Shown: piece after piece, positions 1 through 5,815 of the stretch
How positions within the stretch are numbered: the stretch's first letter is position 1
How the letters are laid out: every line of letters starts with the position of its first letter
Source: Dehalococcoidia bacterium
GTDB taxonomy: Bacteria > Chloroflexota > Dehalococcoidia > Dehalococcoidales > RBG-16-60-22
Assembly: GCA_004375725.1 (NCBI GenBank)
Contig: SOKS01000041.1
Span: forward strand, 1-7,384
Direction of reading: 5' to 3'
DNA length: 7,384 nt
Translations under genes and position numbers: made by a program
The notes under the pieces: model-generated
What the model saw: only the letters and a program-made list of their open reading frames with translations
What the model was told of the DNA's origin: nothing
The model's database searches: none

Positions 1-97
1 TGGCGGGAGCGTATGGGAGTCGAACCCACCGAAGACGCTACTAACGCCCCCCAACGGATTTGAAGTCCGCAAAGCCCACCGGGACTCATCCGCTCCC
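1..97 (-). tRNA. selC: tRNA-Sec (selenocysteine tRNA), anticodon UCA
   Basis: This is the tRNA that is charged with serine, converted to selenocysteinyl-tRNA by SelA, and delivered by SelB to in-frame UGA codons that carry a SECIS element. On the minus strand it starts GGGAGCGG and ends CGCTCCCGCCA, so the CCA end is encoded. The anticodon loop is CTTCAAA with anticodon TCA (plus-strand 61-63), on a 5-bp stem GCGGA/TCCGT. The D arm has a 6-bp stem (GAGTCC/GGGCTT) closed by a CGGT loop, and a long variable arm of about 9 pairs, many of them G-U, separates it from a T arm GTGGG-TTCGACT-CCCAT. A 6-bp D stem, long variable arm, extended acceptor and UCA anticodon are diagnostic of bacterial tRNA-Sec; length is 97 nt against 95 in E. 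coli. The eighth acceptor pair appears to be a G-A mismatch. It lies downstream of tatC on the same strand. The gene is complete but reaches the window edge. Confidence 0.97.
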
Positions 98-135
98 GAT
101 TCATCTGCTTGTTCTTCCGGGCATAAAGCCCAACC

Positions 136-164
136 ACTTTAACATCTTATATAGTATGAGTCAA
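136..164 (-). promoter_or_regulatory. Possible sigma70-type promoter for selC
   Basis: In the 78-nt spacer between the tatC stop and the tRNA, the minus strand carries TTGACT (159-164), a 17-nt spacer and TAAAGT (136-141). The -35 box matches the consensus at 5 of 6 positions, the -10 box at 4 of 6. Transcription would begin near 129, giving a leader of about 32 nt before the tRNA that contains a small GGGC-TTTAT-GCCC hairpin. The weak -10 makes this tentative; the tRNA could instead be processed from a tat read-through transcript. Confidence 0.35.
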
Positions 165-175
165 AATTACTGGCT

Positions 176-904
176 TCAGGTGGCGGCTTCCACCGGCGGC
201 TTTTTATAGACGAGCCTGGCCAGCCAGATGCTCATCTCATAGAGGATGATTAATGGAATGGCCACCAGGCTCTGGTTTATCGGGTCAAAAGTCGGTGTGA
301 TGATGGCGGCGAGGATGAAGGCAAAGATAATCGCTGTCTTGCGGTGGTCGGAAAGCCATTTCGGCTTGAGAACGCCCACTCTGGCCAGGAACGTGGTGAT
401 TACCGGCATCTCAAAGACGATGCCGATGGCCAGCAGAAGCCTGGCGACCACTGATATGTAGTTGCCCACGCGAATCTCGGGGCTGGCAATGCCGGAGCCG
501 AAGCTTATGAGGAATCTGGTGGCCGGTGGAATGAGCACGAAATAGCTGAAAACCACGCCGCCCGTAAACATCAGGGCTATCCACGGCAGGATGAAATAAA
601 CGTATTTTTTCTCTTTGGGGGTCAGCGCCGGGGAGACGAACATGATGCCATGGTAAACAAGATAGGGCATGGCCAGGATGATACCGGCGATGAGACACAC
701 CTTCATGATGGTGCCGAGCATCTCGGTCATTTCAATATAAATCAGATTGAGCCCCTCGGTGGGGAGTTTCAGGATGTAGAATATCCACTCGTAGAAGATG
801 AAGGCGATGACTGAGGCAACGGCAACGGCGATGACGCTTTTAATCAGGCGCTGGCGCAGTTCCTGGAGGTGGTCCAGGATGGACAGTTTACTTTCGTCTC
901 TCAT
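176..904 (-). CDS. tatC: Sec-independent protein translocase subunit TatC
   Basis: TatC is the multispanning membrane receptor of the twin-arginine translocase. With TatB it binds the RR signal peptide, then recruits TatA to move folded proteins across the membrane. The 242-residue product starts MRDESKLSILDHLQELRQRL; the HLxELRxRL stretch (about 12-20) is the family's N-terminal cytoplasmic signature. It also shows FVSPALTPKEKK (about 89-100), the conserved Glu in VFEMPV (about Glu165) and ITPTFDPINQ before the last helices (about 202-211). Hydrophobic segments fit the usual six membrane helices. A longer reading from 985 is open but would place 27 very basic residues before the usual start and overlap tatB by about 100 nt. 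The ATG at 904 overlaps tatB by 17 nt and has AGGAAAG 12 nt upstream. It is the last protein gene of the fdhD-tatABC run, before selC. Confidence 0.96.
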   Translation of the reverse strand: MRDESKLSILDHLQELRQRLIKSVIAVAVASVIAFIFYEWIFYILKLPTEGLNLIYIEMTEMLGTIMKVCLIAGIILAMPYLVYHGIMFVSPALTPKEKKYVYFILPWIALMFTGGVVFSYFVLIPPATRFLISFGSGIASPEIRVGNYISVVARLLLAIGIVFEMPVITTFLARVGVLKPKWLSDHRKTAIIFAFILAAIITPTFDPINQSLVAIPLIILYEMSIWLARLVYKKPPVEAAT

Positions 905-1157
905 CTTCTGTGGCATCTTTCCTGGCCATACGGCTTTCACTAGGCGGTGCCAGTTTATCCTTTTCTTTGCGCTCTTTTTCCTCAATATCCAGTTCTCTGG
1001 TTACCTGGGAGGTGAGGTCATGGGTTGCCTTTTTCAGAGTACGCACCGTTCTGCCCATCGTGCGGGCGATCTCGGGCAACCTCTTTGGCCCCCAGATAAT
1101 CAGGGCGATAACGAGGATAAGCAGTACTTCTCCAAAACCGATGCCGAAAAAGTCCAT
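888..1157 (-). CDS. tatB: Twin-arginine translocase subunit TatB (TatA/B family)
   Basis: This 89-residue protein has the TatA/TatB layout: one N-terminal membrane helix (about 8-22), a hinge, an amphipathic helix, then a charged, disordered tail (EEKERKEKDK onward). I call it TatB rather than a second TatA because GFGEVL resembles the TatB N-terminus (E. coli GFSELL) and because of GPKRLPEIARTMGRTVRTLKK followed by a Thr/Glu-rich second helix. In systems with three components TatB sits with TatC in the receptor complex and contacts the signal peptide. The start has AAGGA six nt upstream (1164-1168). The stop overlaps the start of tatC, so the two are probably translationally coupled. A gap of 78 nt with no clear promoter separates it from tatA. 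TatA and TatB are paralogues and the split between them is weak from sequence alone, so a bifunctional TatA-like role is possible. Confidence 0.88.
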   Translation of the reverse strand: MDFFGIGFGEVLLILVIALIIWGPKRLPEIARTMGRTVRTLKKATHDLTSQVTRELDIEEKERKEKDKLAPPSESRMARKDATEDERRK

Positions 1158-1235
1158 ATCTATTCCTTGGCTGGATGCAGGGATTGACTTATCTATGGAA
1201 GCATTAGCCCATGAATGAGCTGATGGCGTTGATAT

Positions 1236-1445
1236 TTAGCTCTTGGTAGTTTTCTTGCGGGCAGACTTTCTGGGTTTCTTCTCCTCTTCCTGTTCTTCAG
1301 CATCCTCACCGCGCTGCCCTTTCTGGAATGACCGCATCCCTTTGCCGATGGCGCCGCCTATCTGCGGCAGCTTGCCAACGCCGAAGACGATGAGGATAAC
1401 GATCAGTATGAGGGCTATCTCCCATGGTCCCATACGAAACGGCAT
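1236..1445 (-). CDS. tatA: Twin-arginine translocase pore subunit TatA
   Basis: TatA oligomerises at TatBC-substrate complexes to let folded proteins through the cytoplasmic membrane. The 69-residue product has a short N-terminus, a membrane helix at about 8-21 (WEIALILIVILIVF), the conserved FG hinge at residues 21-22, an amphipathic helix (GKLPQIGGAIGKGMRSFQKG) and a tail that first runs acidic (EDAEEQEEEKK), then strongly basic (KPRKSARKKTTKS). Length and layout are typical of TatA. An excellent ribosome site AGGAGG (1454-1459) lies eight nt before the ATG at 1445; a second in-frame ATG at 1433 is less well placed. It follows fdhD by 28 nt on the same strand, so it is probably co-transcribed with it. 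Confidence 0.94.
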   Translation of the reverse strand: MPFRMGPWEIALILIVILIVFGVGKLPQIGGAIGKGMRSFQKGQRGEDAEEQEEEKKPRKSARKKTTKS

Positions 1446-1473
1446 AACCTGTTCCTCCTACCAGCAAAGCTTT

Positions 1474-2286
1474 TTAGCAACGTGAATTCGAACTACTATT
1501 AACGAGCACTCGCTCATCACCGGAAAAAACAGAAAGGCGATTGCTCCGGGCATAGCCAACCACAGTGATTCCCAGCTCCTTGCCCAGCCTGACCGCGCGC
1601 TCGGTTGGTGTACCGCGCGAAACGATAATCGGCACCTGCATTCTGGCCGCTTTCAGCACCATTTCCGAAGAGATGCGACCGGTGGTCAGCAGGATTTTGT
1701 CCTGCGTGGACAGGCCCATCATCAGGCAGGCGCCCATAATCTTGTCCAGCGTATTGTGGCGTCCGATGTCTTCCGCAGAGACCAGTGTCTTTTCGCGGTC
1801 CGCCAGCGCCGAGGAGTGGATACCGCCCACTTCCTGGAACAGGTCTTGATTCTGGTAAAGCTGCCGCATCAGTGCCAGTATCTCGCCTGAAGTGACCATC
1901 AGGTCTGAAACCACTGGCGGGGGTTGGGTATCGAAACTGATGCCGCTCCCGCAGCCCGAGGTAATGGTACGCCTCGGTGGTGCCTTAAATTCGCTCTTCA
2001 GGAGTCTCACATCGGCAATCGGTTCGTCCTCGCAGACGCGCAGGCTGGTCACCTCCCGCTGGTCGGTGATGATTCCCTCCAGATACAGAAACCCGAGGAC
2101 AAGCTGGGTCAGTCTGGCGGGCGTACAGAGTATCGTGGCTACCTCCTGACCATTGACAAAGATGGTCAGCGGCAGCTCACCGGGTATAGCTACGGGTTCC
2201 TTCCGCCATGTTTCACCGCTGAAAAAATTGCAGGTTACCTCAGGGGTAACGCCTTTTTCCGTATCTTCCTTTACGATTTTATCCAT
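1474..2286 (-). CDS. fdhD: Formate dehydrogenase accessory sulfurtransferase FdhD
   Basis: FdhD carries sulfur from a cysteine desulfurase (IscS in E. coli) to the bis-MGD cofactor of formate dehydrogenase, which is inactive without it. The 270-residue product shows the family's blocks in order: KEPVAIPGELPLTIFVNGQEV (about 29-49), LGFLYLEGII, the cysteine loop TSGCGSG with Cys112, VGGIHSSAL (about 153-161), EDIGRHNTLDKIMG (about 172-185), TTGRISSEMVLKAARMQVPIIVS (about 201-223) and GITVVGYAR near the end. Where E. coli has CxxC in the loop, this protein has C-G-S-G, so only the first cysteine remains. I chose the ATG at 2286 over one at 2313: the upstream ATG lies between the -35 and -10 boxes of the apparent promoter, so it would not be on the transcript. 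No ribosome site is visible at either. It is first in a run with tatABC and ends 28 nt before tatA. Confidence 0.95.
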   Translation of the reverse strand: MDKIVKEDTEKGVTPEVTCNFFSGETWRKEPVAIPGELPLTIFVNGQEVATILCTPARLTQLVLGFLYLEGIITDQREVTSLRVCEDEPIADVRLLKSEFKAPPRRTITSGCGSGISFDTQPPPVVSDLMVTSGEILALMRQLYQNQDLFQEVGGIHSSALADREKTLVSAEDIGRHNTLDKIMGACLMMGLSTQDKILLTTGRISSEMVLKAARMQVPIIVSRGTPTERAVRLGKELGITVVGYARSNRLSVFSGDERVLVNSSSNSRC

Positions 2287-2296
2287 ACTAACGTGT

Positions 2297-2325
2297 ATTA
2301 TACTAGTTGGCACATACCATGTCTA
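2297..2325 (-). promoter_or_regulatory. Sigma70-type promoter for fdhD-tatABC
   Basis: On the minus strand TAGACA (2320-2325, 5 of 6 to the -35 consensus) is followed after exactly 17 nt by a perfect TATAAT (2297-2302). The predicted start of transcription is near 2290, only four or five nt before the fdhD ATG at 2286, so the mRNA would be nearly leaderless. It is back to back with the rpsO promoter; the two -35 boxes are 83 nt apart. Confidence 0.65.
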
Positions 2326-2408
2326 TGACGTTGAATCGGAAAGGGCAAGTACCACTGTGCGTGATGGCTTCATTCCGGATTTCCTTTGCGGGCAGTGTCG
2401 CGAGCTAA

Positions 2409-2438
2409 TTTACATATAGCAGCACGGTATGGTATAAT
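2409..2438 (+). promoter_or_regulatory. Sigma70-type promoter for the rpsO-pnp-dap block
   Basis: TTTACA (2409-2414, 5 of 6 to the -35 consensus), an 18-nt spacer and a perfect TATAAT (2433-2438) face rpsO. Transcription would begin near 2445 and give a leader of about 30-40 nt. No other plausible promoter or terminator is obvious between here and the window end, so this may serve the whole right-hand gene block. Confidence 0.65.
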
Positions 2439-2475
2439 CACTCGATTTGTAATTTATTACCTATAACTGGTGAAT

Positions 2476-2481
2476 GAGGTG
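2476..2481 (+). promoter_or_regulatory. Ribosome-binding site that decides the rpsO start
   Basis: GAGGTG is complementary to the CACCTC part of the 16S rRNA 3' end and stands four nt before a TTG at 2486 (six nt counted from the GAGG core). It overlaps the ATG at 2474, which itself has no spaced ribosome site upstream. This favours the TTG as the real start. Confidence 0.5.
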
Positions 2482-2485
2482 TAGT

Positions 2486-2749
2486 TTGGAGAAGGAGAAG
2501 AAGGCTGATATTATCAGCAATTACCGGAGCAAGGACGGAGATACCGGTTCGACCGAGGTGCAGGTAGCACTGCTTACCGAGAGGATAAAGGAGCTGACCA
2601 ATCATATGGCGGCAAATCGCCACGATTTTCATTCTCAGCGCGGTCTGCTCAAGCTGGTGGGACGGAGAAGGAGACTGTTGAACTACCTGAGCCGGGAGGA
2701 CGTTGGTAAATATAACAAACTGATTAAACAGCTCGGACTGCGCAAATAA
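2486..2749 (+). CDS. rpsO: 30S ribosomal protein S15
   Basis: S15 binds the central domain of 16S rRNA early in 30S assembly and contributes to an intersubunit bridge. The product carries the family signature almost throughout: DTGSTEVQVALLTERIKELTNHM, then HDFHSQRGLLKLVGRRRRLLNYLSREDVGKYNKLIKQLGLRK at the C-terminus. From the TTG at 2486 it is 87 residues (E. coli 89); from the ATG at 2474 it would be 91, with an unusual MRCS start. I prefer the TTG because GAGGTG stands just upstream of it and the ATG has no spaced ribosome site, but the ATG cannot be excluded. It is followed by pnp after nine nt, the classic rpsO-pnp pairing. In E. coli S15 represses its own translation; no matching leader structure is evident here. 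Confidence 0.96.
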   Translation: MEKEKKADIISNYRSKDGDTGSTEVQVALLTERIKELTNHMAANRHDFHSQRGLLKLVGRRRRLLNYLSREDVGKYNKLIKQLGLRK

Positions 2750-2758
2750 GGTCTGAGT

Positions 2759-4990
2759 GTGGAGGGGAAATTGCATAAACTTCAATCTTTTCAGTGCCGG
2801 GTCGGTGGCAGAGACCTTATTATTGAGACTGGAAAATTGGCCGGTCAGGCCAGTGGCGCAGTAACGGTTCGCTACGGAGATACGGTAGTCCTGGTGACGG
2901 CCACCGTGGCTGATAACCCCCGTGAGGGAATTGACTTTTTGCCGTTGACCATAGACTATGAGGAGCGAATGTACGCGGCGGGTAAAATCCCGGGCGGCTT
3001 CATCCGCAGGGAAGGACGACCCAGCGAAGCGGCCATTCTAGCCTGTCGCCTCGTTGACCGACCGGTACGACCGCTCTTACCCAAGGCATGGCGCCGGGAT
3101 ATCCAGATTGTGGCCACGGTGCTCTCGGTTGACCACGAAAACGACCCCGATGTTCTGGCGGTAATCGGTGCGTCGGCGGCACTGTGCATATCAGAGATTC
3201 CTTTTGATGGTCCGCTAAGCGCCGTTCACGTGGGTTATATCAATGGTGAACTGGTGCTGAACCCCAAGCTGAGCGACCTTGAAAACGGCCAGCTCGATAT
3301 GGTCGTGGCCAGCACCGGCAAGGCAATTGTCATGCTCGAAGCCGGGGCCAGGGAGGTTTCCGAAGAAATTCTACCCAGGGCTATCCAGTTCGGCTTTGAG
3401 GCCAACCAGGATATAATTCGGCTTCAGGAGCAGGTGCAGCAGGCCTGCGGCAAACCTAAAGAGGCGGCACCGGTTTCGGAGGTCAACCCGGAGGTTGCTT
3501 CCGCAGTGGCATCAACCATTGGCAATGAGTTGCCTCAGATACTGGCGGAAGCGGATAAATCCATCCGGGAGGAAAAGCTATCGGAGTTAAAAAGAAAACT
3601 GGTAGATAGCCTGGGTGAAACCTATACGGCAAATGATATTCTGGCTGTTTTTGAGACCATGGCCAAGGCCGAGGTCAGGAGCAGCACTCTGGTGGGAAAG
3701 CGCCTGAATGGACGCGCCCTCGATGAAGTCAGGACGATAAGTGCCGAGGTGGGACTCCTGCCGAGGACACACGGCTCGGCGCTTTTCAGCCGGGGACAGA
3801 CGCAGGTGCTGACCATCGTCACTCTGGGTTCTACCCGGCAGGAGCAGAAGCTTGACGGTCTCGGTACCTTGGAGACGAAGCGCTTCATCCACCACTACAA
3901 TTTCCCCCCCTTCTCGAGCGGTGAAGCAAAGCGCCTGGGGTCGCCGGGCCGACGTGAGATCGGGCACGGTGCGCTGGCGGAAAGAGCTCTGGTGCCGGTA
4001 TTACCCGGCGATGAGGATTTTCCCTATACCATTCGACTTGTCTCCGAGGTTCTCAGTTCCAACGGCAGTACCTCAATGGCGAGCGTCTGTGCGGGGAGCC
4101 TCTCGCTGATGGACGCCGGCATACCAATCAAGACCGCGGTGTCTGGCGTGGCTATGGGTCTCATCACCGGCGATAATGGTGAATACCAGGTTTTAACCGA
4201 CATTGAAGGGCTGGAGGATGCCTACGGCGATATGGATTTCAAAATTGCCGGGACCAAGGACGGCGTTACCGCCGTGCAGATGGATATCAAGCTCAAAGGC
4301 GTCGGTCTGGAAGTACTGGAGAAGATAATCGCCCAGAGCCATGAGGCGCGGATGTTCATTCTGGACAGGATGAACGAAGCCATAAGTACCAGCCGACCCG
4401 AAGTCAGCCCTTACGCGCCGCGGGTGTACAAAATGACCATTGACCCGGATAAGATCGGCAGCGTTATCGGCACCGGTGGCAAGACGATTCGCTCGATAAC
4501 TGAGGAGACGAAGACAACCATCGATATTGACAATGAAGGTATCGTGCTGATTGGTGCTACCAATGAAGAGGCAGCACGTAAAGCCATTAGTATCATTGAA
4601 GGTCTGACCAAGGAGGTCGAGATTGGTACGACCTATACAGGAAAGGTGACCCGTATCTTTGATTTCGGCGCCATGGTGGAAATTCTGCCCGGAAAAGAAG
4701 GTCTGGTGCACATCAGTGAACTGGAGGACCACCGGGTGGACAAGGTTGAAGATGTGGTTAAAGCTGGCGACGAGGTCACGGTGAAGGTGATTAATATTGA
4801 CAATATGGGCAGGGTAAACCTTTCCCGCCGGGCAGTCTTTGAGAAGGATTATCAGCCCTCTGGCGCTCAAGCCAGGGATTCCTCTGGGCCAAGACGACCA
4901 TTCCGGAGGGATAATGATTCGTATTCCGGACGGCGCGACCAGTCCGGGCGCAGGCCACCACTGACCAGAGATACGTTCCGGGGTCGTTAA
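2759..4990 (+). CDS. pnp: Polyribonucleotide nucleotidyltransferase (PNPase)
   Basis: PNPase degrades RNA 3' to 5' by phosphorolysis, releasing nucleoside diphosphates, and can add 3' tails in reverse; it acts as a ring-shaped trimer, often with other decay enzymes. The domains appear in order: first RNase PH domain (about 5-150, with the GGFIRREGRPSE loop), helical linker (about 150-320), second RNase PH domain (about 320-555), KH domain with GTGG loop (about 557-620) and S1 domain (about 622-692). Catalytic residues equivalent to E. coli D486, D492 and K494 are seen as D487, D493 and K495 in DAYGDMDFK, and SNGSTSMASVCAGS is present. The last 50 residues form an Arg-rich tail without lysine. 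At 743 residues it is of normal size. The GTG at 2759 has TAAGG seven nt upstream; a TTG at 2771 behind GGAGGGG is an equally serious start and would shorten it by four residues. Confidence 0.97.
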   Translation: MEGKLHKLQSFQCRVGGRDLIIETGKLAGQASGAVTVRYGDTVVLVTATVADNPREGIDFLPLTIDYEERMYAAGKIPGGFIRREGRPSEAAILACRLVDRPVRPLLPKAWRRDIQIVATVLSVDHENDPDVLAVIGASAALCISEIPFDGPLSAVHVGYINGELVLNPKLSDLENGQLDMVVASTGKAIVMLEAGAREVSEEILPRAIQFGFEANQDIIRLQEQVQQACGKPKEAAPVSEVNPEVASAVASTIGNELPQILAEADKSIREEKLSELKRKLVDSLGETYTANDILAVFETMAKAEVRSSTLVGKRLNGRALDEVRTISAEVGLLPRTHGSALFSRGQTQVLTIVTLGSTRQEQKLDGLGTLETKRFIHHYNFPPFSSGEAKRLGSPGRREIGHGALAERALVPVLPGDEDFPYTIRLVSEVLSSNGSTSMASVCAGSLSLMDAGIPIKTAVSGVAMGLITGDNGEYQVLTDIEGLEDAYGDMDFKIAGTKDGVTAVQMDIKLKGVGLEVLEKIIAQSHEARMFILDRMNEAISTSRPEVSPYAPRVYKMTIDPDKIGSVIGTGGKTIRSITEETKTTIDIDNEGIVLIGATNEEAARKAISIIEGLTKEVEIGTTYTGKVTRIFDFGAMVEILPGKEGLVHISELEDHRVDKVEDVVKAGDEVTVKVINIDNMGRVNLSRRAVFEKDYQPSGAQARDSSGPRRPFRRDNDSYSGRRDQSGRRPPLTRDTFRGR
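2761..2767 (+). promoter_or_regulatory. Alternative ribosome-binding site for a TTG start of pnp
   Basis: GGAGGGG lies just inside the reading frame begun by GTG 2759 and three to five nt before an in-frame TTG at 2771. It is a stronger match to the 16S rRNA end than the TAAGG (2747-2751) that would serve the GTG. It either marks the true start at 2771 or is simply codons 1-3 (GTG GAG GGG). Confidence 0.4.
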
Positions 4991-5019
4991 GAGTTTTCTT
5001 CACCAGCCGGGGAAACACG

Positions 5020-5808
5020 ATGAATCCAATCAAGGTAATCGTTCACGGGGCTGCCGGTAAAGTAGGGCAGGAAGTGATCAGAGCCGTCTGTGGTGAAGGC
5101 GACATGCAGATGGTTGGCGCCGTGGACATGAAGGCCGCAGAGGATTCACTGCCCCTGCCCGATGGTTCCAGTTCGGTTCCCTTTTCGACTGACTTGCGTG
5201 ATATCTTGGACCGCTGCCAGGCCGATGTCATGGTGGATTTCAGCATCGCCAAAGCAACCATGCCGGCGGTGCGACTGGCCACGGAAAAAGGCATTAACCT
5301 GGTTATTGGCACCACCGGTTTCTCACCGGATGACATTAAGGAGATTGAGCGCCTGGCCGCGGAGCACGGGATTGGTGCGGTGATGGCGCCGAACTTTGCG
5401 CTTGGTGCCGTCCTGATGATGCATCTGGCCAAGATTGCGGCCAAGTACCTGGATTATGCTGAAATAATTGAACTGCACCATCACCTGAAAGCCGATGCTC
5501 CATCGGGGACGGCGCAGACCACGGCCAGAGCCATGGCAGCCGCCAGAGGCAAGCCATTTCTCCATCCGCAGGGTAAAGATACGGCGAGCCGGGGGGACCG
5601 GGTAGAAGGGGTGAGCATTCACAGTGTACGCCTGCCCGGGCTTATGGCGCATCAGGAGGTAATCCTGGGCGCGCCGGGACAGACATTGAGCATACGCCAT
5701 GATACCATTAACCGGGAGTGCTACATGCCCGGAGTGATGCTGGCGATTAGAGAAGTCGTCGGGCGCAAGGGGTTTGTTTACGGCCTGGACAAGTTGCTTG
5801 GACTGTGA
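5020..5808 (+). CDS. dapB: 4-hydroxy-tetrahydrodipicolinate reductase DapB
   Basis: DapB reduces the DapA product to tetrahydrodipicolinate with NAD(P)H, the second committed step towards diaminopimelate and lysine, in the cytoplasm. The 262-residue protein has an N-terminal Rossmann fold with the nucleotide loop GAAGKVGQ (10-17), VDFS (72-75), GTTGFS (97-102) and MAPNFALG (122-129). The C-terminal substrate domain has ELHHHLKADAPSGTA (151-165), which supplies the catalytic histidine and lysine (E. coli H159 and K163, here H153 and K157 by alignment) and the SGT substrate loop. Length is close to the usual 265-275. The start has only a weak ribosome site (GGGG, seven nt upstream). It lies 29 nt after pnp and seven nt before asd, so it begins the lysine part of the apparent operon. 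Confidence 0.97.
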   Translation: MNPIKVIVHGAAGKVGQEVIRAVCGEGDMQMVGAVDMKAAEDSLPLPDGSSSVPFSTDLRDILDRCQADVMVDFSIAKATMPAVRLATEKGINLVIGTTGFSPDDIKEIERLAAEHGIGAVMAPNFALGAVLMMHLAKIAAKYLDYAEIIELHHHLKADAPSGTAQTTARAMAAARGKPFLHPQGKDTASRGDRVEGVSIHSVRLPGLMAHQEVILGAPGQTLSIRHDTINRECYMPGVMLAIREVVGRKGFVYGLDKLLGL

Positions 5809-5815
5809 GGAGGCA

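Noticed and set aside
119..134. GGGC-TTTAT-GCCC hairpin as a terminator after tatC
   Set aside because: The stem is only four bp and no T-run follows on the minus strand; it fits better as part of the selC leader.
246..698. Open frames on both strands across tatC
   Set aside because: They show no family motifs or good ribosome sites and shadow the clearly conserved TatC frame.
905..985. Longer TatC with a 27-residue basic N-terminal extension (start at 985)
   Set aside because: It would overlap most of the tatB tail. The TatC family begins just before the HLxELRxRL motif, and the ATG at 904 is suitably placed.
2438..2785. Antisense open frame over rpsO
   Set aside because: It overlaps the rpsO promoter and the whole S15 gene and has no recognisable features.
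4193..4870. 225-residue open frame antisense to pnp
   Set aside because: It lies entirely under the conserved second RNase PH, KH and S1 domains of PNPase and has no recognisable domain; it arises from codon bias.
5774..5815. Longer Asd starting inside dapB
   Set aside because: The Rossmann motif belongs within the first 15 or so residues, and GAGGAGG directly precedes the ATG at 5816.
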